From assembly GCF_030317115.1 (NCBI RefSeq), contig NZ_JASZYF010000009.1, positions 202,882-266,881 of the forward strand: DNA of 64,000 nucleotides, given 5' to 3'. The notes beneath the pieces are model-generated. The model saw only the letters and a program-made list of their open reading frames with translations. It had not been told where the DNA came from and did not search any database. The position numbers and the translations under genes were made by a program. This document shows, piece by piece, positions 1 through 8,937 of this stretch; the first letter of the stretch is position 1, and each line of letters begins with the position of its first letter. Origin of the DNA: Variovorax gracilis (GTDB lineage Bacteria; Pseudomonadota; Gammaproteobacteria; Burkholderiales; Burkholderiaceae_C).

Positions 1-1
1 C

Positions 2-928
2 GGTTCGCTCTATGTCAGTCAGTTCCCGAAGAACAGCCGGCTGTTCCAGGTCATCCTGCAGGCCGAGCCGGACTACCGCACCAGGCCCGAGGATCTGCAG
101 AACATGTACGTGCGGAGCCGCACCGGCGAGATGGTCCCGCTGAAGGCGGTCGCCACCACGCGCTACGTGACCGGCGCCGACATCGTGACGCGCTTCAACA
201 ACTTCACCGCCGCCAAGATCTCCGGGGACTCCGCGCCCGGGTACAGCTCCGGGCAGGCACTCGATGCCATGGAAGCGCTGGCAAGGGAGGTGCTGCCGCA
301 GGGCTTCTCCTATGCGTGGTCGGGGCAGGCGTACGAAGAGCGCAAGGCCGGTTCGACGGCCGGACTGGTGTTCGCGTTCGCGCTGGTGATGGTGTTCCTG
401 ATCCTCGCGGCGCAGTACGAGAAGTGGACCTTGCCCATCGGCGTGCTGCTGGCGGTTCCCTTCGCGCTGTTCGGTGCCATCGCGGCGATCTGGATGCGCG
501 GTATCCAGAACGACGTGTACTTCCAGATCGGGCTGACCGTGCTGATCGCCCTGGCCGCGAAGAACGCGATCCTGATCTTCGAGTTCGCGGTCGAACTGCG
601 GCACAAGGAAGGCCTGTCGCCCTACGACGCGGCCGTCGGCGCAGCCAAGCTGCGTCTGAGGCCGATCATCATGACCTCGCTGGCCTTCATCCTGGGCTGC
701 ATCCCGCTGGCGATCGCGAGCGGCGCGTCGGCGGCGAGCCGGCAGTCTCTGGGCACGGGCGTGATTGGCGGCATGCTGGGCGCGACGGTGATCGCGATCT
801 TCTTCATTCCGATGTTCTTCTGGGGCTTCGAGGTGCTCAGCGATCGCACGGCGGGGAAGAAGGCTGGGGCTCATCCGGCCGGCGAGCCGGCCCCGGACGG
901 GGAGGGGGTGGCCGATGGTCCGCGCTGA
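2..928 (+). CDS. RND multidrug efflux permease, C-terminal part (5' end outside window)
   Basis: The last ~308 residues of an AcrB/HAE1-type proton-driven efflux pump; the reading frame is open from the left edge. It opens in the periplasmic docking/porter part (LYVSQFPKNSR, then YVRSRTGEMVPL), followed by the final membrane half with helices around GLVFAFALVMVFLILAAQ and the typical AAKNAILI and RLRPIIMTS segments. The inner-membrane pump would work with a periplasmic adaptor (not in the window) and the outer-membrane factor that follows. Its stop overlaps that gene by 14 nt, so the two are probably co-translated. Family call is firm; substrate is unknown. Confidence 0.93.
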   Translation, partial: GSLYVSQFPKNSRLFQVILQAEPDYRTRPEDLQNMYVRSRTGEMVPLKAVATTRYVTGADIVTRFNNFTAAKISGDSAPGYSSGQALDAMEALAREVLPQGFSYAWSGQAYEERKAGSTAGLVFAFALVMVFLILAAQYEKWTLPIGVLLAVPFALFGAIAAIWMRGIQNDVYFQIGLTVLIALAAKNAILIFEFAVELRHKEGLSPYDAAVGAAKLRLRPIIMTSLAFILGCIPLAIASGASAASRQSLGTGVIGGMLGATVIAIFFIPMFFWGFEVLSDRTAGKKAGAHPAGEPAPDGEGVADGPR

Positions 929-2378
929 TGCGGTTCGCGGTGGTGGCGCGGCCTTGCTCGCCGTGCTGCTGACCGGATGCATGATCGGTCCCGACTACAA
1001 GCGGCCGGACCTGGATGTCCCGGCGCAATTCGCAGGCGAGCCGAAGACAGCCTCGCCCACTGCGGCCGACACGGCTTGGTGGAAGCAGTTCGGCGACCCG
1101 CAACTCGATGCGCTGATCAGCGAAGGCCTGCGAAACAACCAGGATCTGGTCGCCGCCGCTGCGCGCGTGGAGCAGTTCTACGGTGCGCTCGGCACGACCC
1201 GCGCGCCCTTGTTCCCACAGCTCGGCGCGCAGGCGACCGGCAGCCGCACACGCGCCAGCGAGCTGACCGTCGGCCGTGCGCCGATACCCAATCCCTACAA
1301 CGCGACGCAGGTGAACCTGCTCGCGAGTTGGGAGATCGATCTCTTCGGCCGCACGCGCCGGCTTACCGAGGCCGCGACGGCCGAACTGCTGGCGAGCGAG
1401 TCCTTCCGGCGCGGCACGGTGCTGTCGGTCGTGGGCGCGATCACGACCGGGTACGTCGACCTTCGCGAGCAGGACCGCGAGCTGGAGGTGGCCAACGAGA
1501 CGCTGACGCTGCGCAAGGACACATTGAACCTGTTCGAAAGACGCTTCCGCGGCGGCGTGGTGTCGGACGTCGAAGTCAGCCAGGCCCGATCCGAATACGC
1601 TGCCGCGCTGCGGACCATACCGGCGCTGCACCAGGCGATTTCCGAACGGGAGAACGCACTGTCCAACCTGCTGGGCCGCAATCCGGGGCCGATCGTCCGC
1701 GGTCGGGCGGTCAACGAACTCACGGTGCCCGTGGTGCCTTCCGGCTTGCCCTCGGATCTGCTGGAGCGGCGCCCCGATATCCGTCAGGCGGAGGAACTGC
1801 TGATGGCAGCCAACGCACGCATCGGCGCGGCCAAGGCGGCGTACTTCCCGAGCATCAGCCTGACCGGCGCGTATGGCCAGGCGAGCCGGTCGCTGTCCGA
1901 TCTGTGGGACGGCGCCGCGCGTGTCTGGACCTACGGCCTGGACGTCAGCGTGCCGATCTTCACGGCGGGCGCCATCGCAGGCCAGGTGCAGAGCGCCGAA
2001 GCGCAGCAGCGCGCATCAGTGGCGCAATACCGCAAGGTCGTGCAGGCCGCATTCAGCGAGACGGAAAACGCGCTGGTCGGCATCGGCAACTCGCGCCAAG
2101 GCCTCGACGCAACGCAGATGCAGGTCAATGCGCTGGCCAACTATTCGCGGCTGGCGCGCAAGCGGTTCGAGGGCGGCTACACCAGCTATCTCGAAGTGCT
2201 CGACGCCGATCGCAGCCTGTTCAGCGCGCGGCTGCAACTGGCACAGACGCAAGGTGACGTGCTGCTGCAGGCGGCAGCGCTCTACAAGTCGATGGGTGGC
2301 GGATGGATCGGGCTGGCGGACCAGGAAGCGCCACAACCGGATGTGCGCCTGAGCGAGCGGCCGGCGGTCTTTCCCTGA
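915..2378 (+). CDS. Outer-membrane efflux lipoprotein, OprM/NodT family
   Basis: 487 residues. A lipoprotein signal ends in the lipobox LTGC near residues 19-22, followed by MIGPDYKRP, the usual N-terminus of OprM/CusC-like outer-membrane factors. The body contains the two helical repeats of the family, including LLERRPDIRQAEELL and AKAAYFPSISLTG. It forms the trimeric outer-membrane channel of the tripartite pump whose permease lies directly upstream and overlaps it by 14 nt. The stop codon abuts the stop of the convergent neighbour (TGATCA at 2376-2381), leaving no room for a separate terminator. Confidence 0.93.
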   Translation: MVRADAVRGGGAALLAVLLTGCMIGPDYKRPDLDVPAQFAGEPKTASPTAADTAWWKQFGDPQLDALISEGLRNNQDLVAAAARVEQFYGALGTTRAPLFPQLGAQATGSRTRASELTVGRAPIPNPYNATQVNLLASWEIDLFGRTRRLTEAATAELLASESFRRGTVLSVVGAITTGYVDLREQDRELEVANETLTLRKDTLNLFERRFRGGVVSDVEVSQARSEYAAALRTIPALHQAISERENALSNLLGRNPGPIVRGRAVNELTVPVVPSGLPSDLLERRPDIRQAEELLMAANARIGAAKAAYFPSISLTGAYGQASRSLSDLWDGAARVWTYGLDVSVPIFTAGAIAGQVQSAEAQQRASVAQYRKVVQAAFSETENALVGIGNSRQGLDATQMQVNALANYSRLARKRFEGGYTSYLEVLDADRSLFSARLQLAQTQGDVLLQAAALYKSMGGGWIGLADQEAPQPDVRLSERPAVFP

Positions 2379-3278
2379 TCAGTTCGATATGCGCCGCACC
2401 ACGACGGAGGCGTCCAGGCCCTCATAGGCTTCGGGATCGCCGTACCAACTGCCGGAAATGGGCGCCGCCAGCGCCGGATCGCGCGCGACGCCGACGCGAA
2501 TGAGCTGTCCGCCGCTGCCCATGAGGTTGTTGGTTGGATCGAATGCGATCCAGCCTGCGCCGGGCAGGTAGGCGTGCAGCCAGGCATGCGTGCTGCCGGC
2601 GCCGGTCATGGAGTCGCCGGGCTCGCTGCCGCCGGTATCGAGCGACGCGTCGTACAGGTAGCCGGTGACGAAGCGGGCGGCGACGCCGAGACGGCGCGCA
2701 GCCTCGATCATCAGCAATGCGTAGTCGCGGCAGCTTCCGCTGCCGAGCGCAAGCGTCTGCAGCGGCGTCTGGGTGCCTTCCTCGTCGCGCGGCACATAGC
2801 TCAGGCTCTGGCCGATGTGCGCGTTCATGCGCTGCAGCACATCGCGCGTACTGTTGCTTCCGTCGGCATACAGGAACTGATGGGCCCAGCGGATCAAGGT
2901 GCCGTCCGGGTCGTCGTAGTGCGGGCGAAGGTAGTGCTCGAGGTCGAGCCGCTCATGCACCGCGTAGGCGAAGGGCATCATCTCCGCCGCCGGGTCGAGC
3001 GACAGCGTGTCCAGCGGCGCGACCACGTGCTCGATGCTGAAGGTGCAGACGATGCGCAGTTCCGTGGCCTCGCCCATCGGCTGGACCAGCGCGATGGAGT
3101 TGGAGTAGGGGTCCTGGATCATCCGCACATGCGCCTGCGGACTCACCTGCAGGTCGGTCGCGAGCACGCGCAGGTCATGGCTGTCACGCGGCCGGAACAT
3201 CACACGGTGCAGCCCGAAAGTCACCGGCGTCTTGTAGCGGTAGATGGTCGTGTGCGTGATGTCGTAATGAGTAGGCAT
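2379..3278 (-). CDS. Transglutaminase-like domain protein
   Basis: 299 residues, starting at MPTHYDITH. It has an N-terminal bacterial transglutaminase-like beta domain (THTTIYRYKTPVTFGLHRVMFRPRD) and a papain-like core. A candidate triad is visible: Cys183 in GSGSCRDYA, His231 in STHAWLHAYLP and Asp247 in FDPTNN. No signal peptide, so probably cytoplasmic. Such proteins are thought to be peptidases or amide-bond enzymes and often occur near DUF403/circularly permuted ATP-grasp genes, which are absent here. An upstream extension to 3512 is open but does not look like family sequence. Function beyond the fold is unknown. Confidence 0.85.
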   Translation of the reverse strand: MPTHYDITHTTIYRYKTPVTFGLHRVMFRPRDSHDLRVLATDLQVSPQAHVRMIQDPYSNSIALVQPMGEATELRIVCTFSIEHVVAPLDTLSLDPAAEMMPFAYAVHERLDLEHYLRPHYDDPDGTLIRWAHQFLYADGSNSTRDVLQRMNAHIGQSLSYVPRDEEGTQTPLQTLALGSGSCRDYALLMIEAARRLGVAARFVTGYLYDASLDTGGSEPGDSMTGAGSTHAWLHAYLPGAGWIAFDPTNNLMGSGGQLIRVGVARDPALAAPISGSWYGDPEAYEGLDASVVVRRISN

Positions 3279-3384
3279 GGCGGACAGGGTGCCGGTGGTG
3301 ATGTCTAGACCTTCTGGAGGATTTCGGGATCGCTCAATACATTGTGAAATGGTTGACCGCGTCCCGCGAGACCTGGAGAGGCTG

Positions 3385-6300
3385 ATGGACAAGGAATCGA
3401 AATCTGGGTCCGGAGGGTTTCCCAACAATGGGATCGTCGCCATCGTTCTGCTCGCCGCGGGCGTTCTGTTCGTGCGCGAGTCGCCGCTGCAGACCACCCG
3501 CCTTCCGGTCACCGAGCCGCGCCTGGAGCAGCACTACTCGAAGCAGGATGTGGATGCGCGACTGTGGCAGGACCCCTTTGGCGCAGTCGCCAAGTATCGC
3601 TCCGAACTTCGAAAGAACAATCTCGAAAAGCTCAGGAAGGAAGACGTACAGCGCACGGCCGACGACCTGGCGAAGGAAGTGGCCGCCATGGTCGCCAAGG
3701 CGCCCGACAAGCAGCCGCAGATCCTCGCGGTCATGCTCGCCGGTGGCCCCTACTCGGAGAACGTCGAGAGCCGCCGGCGCGGACGCTACGCCGTGCTGGC
3801 TGCGCTCAACGCCAGCCGCCTGTCACCGGTCGATACGGAGCATCTGGGCTATTTCGTTCCGGCTTCCGCGGGCGGCGAGGCGGCGCGGGAGCCTGTTCCC
3901 TACGAATGGTTCGAGCCGGCGAGCGATGTGCAAGTCCGGGAGTTGTCGAGAAGCGGCTTGCAGTCCCCGGTGCTGGTCATGTGGCTGCAGACCGAGGCGT
4001 TCGCGGACTCGCCGCTGAAGCGGATGGCGGAGCTCGCCGAGCCTTTCATCAAGGCCGGCGCGAGTTGGCGCGTCCTGGGGCCCAATGGATCCGACGGCCT
4101 GAAGGCGATGATCGAAGAGGCCGCGGCACCGGGCTTCGAGGGCGGGCCGATCCATGCGTCCATGCGCTTCTATTCGCTCTATGCCACCGTGCCGGACGCG
4201 GTCTTGCTCGAAGGCAGGAAGGACGAGCAGGAACGCAAGGGCGGCATCTCGAAGTTCCTCGAAGACCGCAAGGTCGCCCTGGTGCGAACCATTGGCGACG
4301 ACGGGCGGCTGGCCGACGGATTGATCGAGGAATTGCGCCTGCGGGGGCTGAAGCCGCGCAAGCTGCTCAAGGGCTCCGGGGACGAAGCCCAGCGCTACCA
4401 GGAAGCGTGCAGGACGCGCAGCGACGACGATGCGCCGAGCGAGATCGCCGTCGTCGCCGAGTGGGACACGCTCTACGGCCGCAGTCTGCGGCGCGAGTTC
4501 AGGGCGAAGAAGGATGAAGCCGGGTTCTGTGTCGAGCGCTTCAACTACGTGCGGGGCCTGGATGGCCAACTCCCTGCCGCGGGCGACGGTGCGTCGAGTT
4601 CCGGGGGCGCCGCAAAGCCCGGCCCCGGCGACAAGGACAACGGCCGCCGCAAGGACGGCACCTTCGTCGAGGTGGCCGAAGGGCAGGGGCAGTTCGACTA
4701 CCTGCGCCGGCTGGCGGTGCAGATGCACATCCGCGACGAACAGGTGCGCAAGACCAGCGCCGACGGCCACGGATTTCGCGCCATCGGCGTGCTGGGCAAC
4801 GACGTGCACGACAAGCTGCTGGTGATGCAGGCGCTGCGACCGGAGTTCCCCGACGCGATCTTCTTCACCACCGACATGGATGCGCGCCTGCTGCATCCGC
4901 GCGAGCAGGCGTGGACCCGCAACCTGATCGTTGCATCCAACTTCGGATTGCGGCTGACCGATTCGTTGCAGGGCGGCGCGCCGCCTTTCCGTGACAGCTA
5001 CCAGGTTTCGGCCTTCCTTTCGACGCGCCTGGCGATGGACGATGCACGGCGTGCGTTGCAATTGGACGAGGGCACGGGCGACGCCCGGGAGCCCGCGTCG
5101 CAAGCCGAGATTCGCGAGTGGTTCAAGGAGCCACGAATCTTCGAGATCGGTCGTACGGAGGCTTTCGACTTCAAGGGCCAATGGCCCAAGGGCATCGACA
5201 AGGACAACTGCCGCGGGCTCGCCTGGGCGCAGTGCGACGACATCCATCCCGCCGGCTCGCCCCTTTACCCCGCGCCGGGCGTTGCGGTCATGTTCCTCAC
5301 CTTCAGCGTGCTCATGCTCGCGGTCTGGGTACCGCCTCTGGTCGTCAGCCGTGGTGCGAAGGCCCGCCTCTCGGAGTTCGTGACGGGCGACGAGGATTGG
5401 CGTGCGCGCCGGGTGCGATGGGTGCGGCTGGCGCTGCTCGTGATCGTCGTGCAGATCGCCTTGCCGCTGGGAATGGCGCTTGGCTGGGAGACGTTCGCGG
5501 AATGGCTCACGCGAGGGGGCAAGCCCCTGGTCGCGATCGAGGGCATCAGTCTCTGGCCCACCGAAGCGCTTCGTGTCTTCACGCTGCTGGTGTGCTTCTA
5601 CCTGCTCCTGAGAGGGTGGCTGATGCTGACCTACAACCTGGAGGAGATCGGGAGGGACTTCGAAGCCGACGTCGCACACGCGGACATGATCGAGCGGCAG
5701 GCCAAGGCCGACCGCAAGCAGACCCGGTGGTGGAAGCTGGTTCAGATGTTCTCGATGCGCTTCATCCCGCCACTGCACCGCCAGCGCCGCACCGGCGACG
5801 ACCACGGCATGACGCAGGAGGCCATCGATTTCTGGGGCCGGCACATCGTGCAGAACAGGCTGATGGCGCGGCTGGTGCGCACCAGTTCGTGCGTGGTGAT
5901 CGCGGCGATCTTCAGCGGCCTGCTGATCGTGGCGATCGGCGAATCGCGCTTCGTGCCGCAGCGGGGCAACCTGTCGTTCGTCGTGCATGAGCTGTTGCGA
6001 ATTCCGGCACTGGTGATGATGTTCTTCCTGGTGTTCTTCGTGGTGGATGCGACGGTACTGTGCGTGCGATTCGTGCGAGGGCTGCTGCGGCTGCGCCGCC
6101 TGCATGAGGTCGCGGCCAATTGGCCCGAGGCGACCTTGAAGAAGTTCGAGGACGAGATCGGCATCCCGCGGGCCTGTCTGGAAAACTGGATCGACCTGCA
6201 GTTCGTTGCACGGCGTACCCAATGCGTGACGCTGCTCATCTACTACCCGTTCGTGGTGATCTCGCTGTGGCTGCTGTCGCGCAGCGCGGTCTTCGATCGC

Positions 6301-6648
6301 TGGACGATGTCCGTCAGCACGGTGGTGCCCGCTGCGGTCGGCGCCGCGGTGGCGCTGGGCTGCGCGGTGGCGCTGCGGCTCGCCGCCGAAGACTCGCGCA
6401 CGCACGCGCTGGAGCAGGTGAGGAATGCGGTGTCGTGCGCCAGCGCGAAGGTGGCGCCGGGCGGTGGAGCGCTGCCGCCGTCGCCTTCCGTCGAGCAGCT
6501 CAAGCTGCTGCAGGGGCGCATCGAGAGCCTGCGCGAAGGAGCCTTCGCGCCGTTCTGGCAACAACCGCTGCTCAAGGCCGTGTTGCTGCCGTTCGCGACG
6601 CTGGGCGGCACCACGGTGCTCGACTACATGGCGCTGGCCAACCTTTGA
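3385..6648 (+). CDS. Large multi-pass membrane protein of unknown function
   Basis: 1087 residues from the ATG at 3385, chosen because GGAG lies a few bases upstream; an ATG at 3277 is possible but has no such site. One helix lies at about 16-31, then ~600 polar residues, then about seven further helices near 630-655, 679-702, 729-748, 834-853, 872-893, 946-966 and 976-1000. The large soluble part has alternating hydrophobic strands and helices (KVALVRTIGDDGRLADGL, IAVVAEWDTLYG, FRAIGVLGNDVHDKLLVM, DAIFFTTDMDARLL), which reminds me of a type-1 periplasmic-binding fold; that is an impression, not a family assignment. A low-complexity Gly/Ser/Pro/Lys stretch sits near 405-430. It stands alone, divergent from the transglutaminase gene, and overlaps the tail of mnmC. 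I do not recognise the family. Confidence 0.85.
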   Translation: MDKESKSGSGGFPNNGIVAIVLLAAGVLFVRESPLQTTRLPVTEPRLEQHYSKQDVDARLWQDPFGAVAKYRSELRKNNLEKLRKEDVQRTADDLAKEVAAMVAKAPDKQPQILAVMLAGGPYSENVESRRRGRYAVLAALNASRLSPVDTEHLGYFVPASAGGEAAREPVPYEWFEPASDVQVRELSRSGLQSPVLVMWLQTEAFADSPLKRMAELAEPFIKAGASWRVLGPNGSDGLKAMIEEAAAPGFEGGPIHASMRFYSLYATVPDAVLLEGRKDEQERKGGISKFLEDRKVALVRTIGDDGRLADGLIEELRLRGLKPRKLLKGSGDEAQRYQEACRTRSDDDAPSEIAVVAEWDTLYGRSLRREFRAKKDEAGFCVERFNYVRGLDGQLPAAGDGASSSGGAAKPGPGDKDNGRRKDGTFVEVAEGQGQFDYLRRLAVQMHIRDEQVRKTSADGHGFRAIGVLGNDVHDKLLVMQALRPEFPDAIFFTTDMDARLLHPREQAWTRNLIVASNFGLRLTDSLQGGAPPFRDSYQVSAFLSTRLAMDDARRALQLDEGTGDAREPASQAEIREWFKEPRIFEIGRTEAFDFKGQWPKGIDKDNCRGLAWAQCDDIHPAGSPLYPAPGVAVMFLTFSVLMLAVWVPPLVVSRGAKARLSEFVTGDEDWRARRVRWVRLALLVIVVQIALPLGMALGWETFAEWLTRGGKPLVAIEGISLWPTEALRVFTLLVCFYLLLRGWLMLTYNLEEIGRDFEADVAHADMIERQAKADRKQTRWWKLVQMFSMRFIPPLHRQRRTGDDHGMTQEAIDFWGRHIVQNRLMARLVRTSSCVVIAAIFSGLLIVAIGESRFVPQRGNLSFVVHELLRIPALVMMFFLVFFVVDATVLCVRFVRGLLRLRRLHEVAANWPEATLKKFEDEIGIPRACLENWIDLQFVARRTQCVTLLIYYPFVVISLWLLSRSAVFDRWTMSVSTVVPAAVGAAVALGCAVALRLAAEDSRTHALEQVRNAVSCASAKVAPGGGALPPSPSVEQLKLLQGRIESLREGAFAPFWQQPLLKAVLLPFATLGGTTVLDYMALANL

Positions 6649-8522
6649 GCTTTCTCGTCCGCGGGCCAGGCGCGCCGTGCATCCAGCGCCTGCGCGAGCT
6701 TCGCGGGCAGCGGCAGCGGTTCGTGGTGCCAGCGGGCCGCCAGAAGTTCGGCGCACAGCACGGCGAAGCTGAGTCCGCGTGAGCCCAGGGCGGTGCAGAG
6801 CCAGACACCGTCTGCCGATCCGGAAGACAACGGGCCGACCAGGGGTCGGCGGTCGCCCGACGCACAGCGTATGCCGACCCATGCGCGTGTTTCGCCGCGA
6901 GCGAAGGCAGGGGCCAGCAGCGCTGCCGCGTCGGGGTGTAGTCGATTGAGGCGCCCGCGATTGAACTCGGTGTCCGAGGCACGGGGCGCGACATCGTTGC
7001 TGTCGCGGTCGAAGGTCGCGCCCACGAGCCACAGCCTGCCTTCGGCTGTCGGTACATGGGCAATCAGGTGACCATCGCCATTGATGGGTGTGGCCGGCAG
7101 TCGGGCACCTGCAGGCATGAGTCCCCATTCGACTTGGCCGCGCACGGCTTGCAGCGGGAATTCCGGTGCGAGTGCATGGCTTTCCATGCCGCCCGCGATG
7201 ACGATGCGATCGGCTTCCGCGAGCATTGCGCCATTCGCGTCGCGGACGACCCAGCGTTTGCCTTTGCCATCGATGTGCTCGATGCGCTCGATGCGAGCCA
7301 CCCGGCATCGCGCCCTGACGCGAATGCCGGGCAGCGCCAGCCAGGCTGCGATCAGCCGCGACGGTCGCACCCAGGCGCCGCGTGCGTGCCAGAGCGCGAC
7401 GGCATCGGGCGGCAGACCTGCTTCCCCAAGCTGCGGGAGGCTCGCGTGCCATGACTCGTTGGGCCCATCGGCGATCCACTCTCCCGGCAAGCGGTCGTCG
7501 CCAGTGGCCCTCCGTTCGAGCACGCCAGTGGCACGCCAGTCCTCGCCTTCTGCCAGCAATTGCTCCAACTGCTGCCAGGTCGCCCGGATGCCCGCGCGCG
7601 TCAGCCGCGAGAGCAGGGCATCGTCGGGCGATACGTGCGGCGCCAGCATGCCCACCGGCAATCCCGAGGCGCCCGTGGCAGGGCGTTCCGCCGCTTCAAG
7701 CACATCCACTTCCCAACCGCGCCGTGCAAGACTCGCCGCAACGGCAGCACCGGCCAATCCCGCGCCGACGACCACGCAACGCCCAGCTTCCGCGGCGGGC
7801 AAAGGCACCGGGCCGCGGCGACGAACCTGCCATGCGGGCTCGAATACCCCTTGCAGGCAATCTCTTTTCGGCGGCAGTCCCGGCGCCTTCGTTACCTGGA
7901 AACCGTTCTGAGCGAGCGCGTCACACACAGCGCGCGCGATCGTCCAGGTCGCGACACGCGTTCCGCGCCGGGCGAAGCGCGAAACGGCCTTGAGCGTTTC
8001 GGACGACCACATCGCCGGGTTGCGTTGCGGGCTGAACCCATCAAGAAAGATGCTGTCGGCCTCGAAGCGCTGTGCACGCAGCATGGCCTGCACATCGCCG
8101 ATGCAGAGGGTGAGCAGCACACGGCCTTCGTCGAACGAAAGCCGATGAAAGCCCGGCAGCAATCCATGCCACTGCGCCGCGAGGCTTTCCGCCAACCCGA
8201 ACAGATCGGGATAGCCGGCCGCAGCGCGCAACAGATCGTCTCGCGAAACCGGGAAGGCCTCGATCGAAACAAAATGCAGCAGTCGCGGACGCTGCGGGTG
8301 GGCGCGCCAGGCCTGCCAGGTTGTCAGGAAATTGAGCCCAAAACCGAAGCCGGTTTCGAGAATCCGCCATTTCGATTGGCCGACCCAAGCCCCAGGGAGC
8401 CCGCAGCCCCCTAGGAAGACGTGCGAGGCCTGCGCAGGGGCACCGCTTTCCGTGTGATAGATGTCGTCGAACCGCGCGCTCCGCGGAATCCCGTCCGCAC
8501 GCCAGTCGACCGGCTCGGCCAT
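6624..8522 (-). CDS. mnmC: Bifunctional tRNA 5-(methyl)aminomethyl-2-thiouridine synthase MnmC
   Basis: 632 residues with the two fused domains of MnmC. The N-terminal methyltransferase has the SAM loop ETGFGFGLNFL at about 56-66. The C-terminal FAD-dependent oxidoreductase has the dinucleotide motif VVGAGLAGAAVAASL starting near 251. The oxidoreductase removes the carboxymethyl group from cmnm5s2U34 and the methyltransferase then makes mnm5s2U34 in wobble-position tRNA. It follows yggX by 15 nt on the same strand, so the two are probably one transcript. Its last 25 nt overlap the end of the convergent membrane-protein gene. Confidence 0.95.
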   Translation of the reverse strand: MAEPVDWRADGIPRSARFDDIYHTESGAPAQASHVFLGGCGLPGAWVGQSKWRILETGFGFGLNFLTTWQAWRAHPQRPRLLHFVSIEAFPVSRDDLLRAAAGYPDLFGLAESLAAQWHGLLPGFHRLSFDEGRVLLTLCIGDVQAMLRAQRFEADSIFLDGFSPQRNPAMWSSETLKAVSRFARRGTRVATWTIARAVCDALAQNGFQVTKAPGLPPKRDCLQGVFEPAWQVRRRGPVPLPAAEAGRCVVVGAGLAGAAVAASLARRGWEVDVLEAAERPATGASGLPVGMLAPHVSPDDALLSRLTRAGIRATWQQLEQLLAEGEDWRATGVLERRATGDDRLPGEWIADGPNESWHASLPQLGEAGLPPDAVALWHARGAWVRPSRLIAAWLALPGIRVRARCRVARIERIEHIDGKGKRWVVRDANGAMLAEADRIVIAGGMESHALAPEFPLQAVRGQVEWGLMPAGARLPATPINGDGHLIAHVPTAEGRLWLVGATFDRDSNDVAPRASDTEFNRGRLNRLHPDAAALLAPAFARGETRAWVGIRCASGDRRPLVGPLSSGSADGVWLCTALGSRGLSFAVLCAELLAARWHHEPLPLPAKLAQALDARRAWPADEKAQRLASAM

Positions 8523-8537
8523 GCGGAGGACTGGAAC

Positions 8538-8810
8538 TCAGTTCGTGGGGGGGACGTAGCCTTGGGCCACATCGGCACCGTCGCCGAAGAAATGCTTCTC
8601 CATTTGCCGCGCAAGGTATTGCCGGGCGCGCGCATCCGCCAGATTCAGGCGGTTTTCATTGACCAGCATGGTCTGCTGCTTGAGCCACGCGGCCCAGGCT
8701 TCCTTGCTGACGTTCTCCCACAGGCGTTTGCCCAACTCGCCTGGATACGGGGGGAAGTCGAGACCTTCGGCCTCTTTGCCGAGCTTGATGCACTGAACCA
8801 TGCGTGCCAT
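8538..8810 (-). CDS. yggX: Probable Fe(2+)-trafficking / oxidative damage protection protein YggX
   Basis: 90 residues, full length for the family: MARMVQCIKLGKEAEGLDF start, PYPGELGKRL, then WLKQQTMLVNENRLNL. Cys7 is the conserved cysteine. YggX proteins are small cytoplasmic proteins linked to iron handling and protection of Fe-S clusters from oxidation. First gene of a likely yggX-mnmC operon on the minus strand. Confidence 0.96.
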   Translation of the reverse strand: MARMVQCIKLGKEAEGLDFPPYPGELGKRLWENVSKEAWAAWLKQQTMLVNENRLNLADARARQYLARQMEKHFFGDGADVAQGYVPPTN

Positions 8811-8854
8811 TGGGATGCCTTTGTGGGTGTCTTAGTTGATTTCGCTATTTAGAA

Positions 8855-8901
8855 CTGAGAACTCAGTCGTTCCCGTTTCCATATGCCGTATCCAGAATAC
8901 G
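8855..8901. promoter_or_regulatory. Two short palindromes upstream of the sulfate-binding protein gene
   Basis: ACTGAG-AA-CTCAGT at 8855-8868 has 6-bp perfect arms, and CGTAT-ccaga-ATACG at 8887-8901 has 5-bp arms. Both lie in the 127-bp gap between yggX and the sulfate-binding gene, 37-83 bp before its ATG. They could be operator half-sites for a sulfur regulator (CysB/Cbl type) or for the divergent yggX promoter. Short palindromes arise by chance, so this is tentative. Confidence 0.3.
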
Positions 8902-8937
8902 TGGCTTCAGCTTTATGCCATTTGTGAGCACAAGACC

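Noticed and set aside
3823..7479. A 1218-codon open frame on the minus strand across the membrane protein and mnmC.
   Set aside because: It is an antisense shadow: high GC third positions keep stops rare on the opposite strand. Its translation is Arg/His/Gln-rich with no motifs, and the plus-strand and mnmC frames explain the region.
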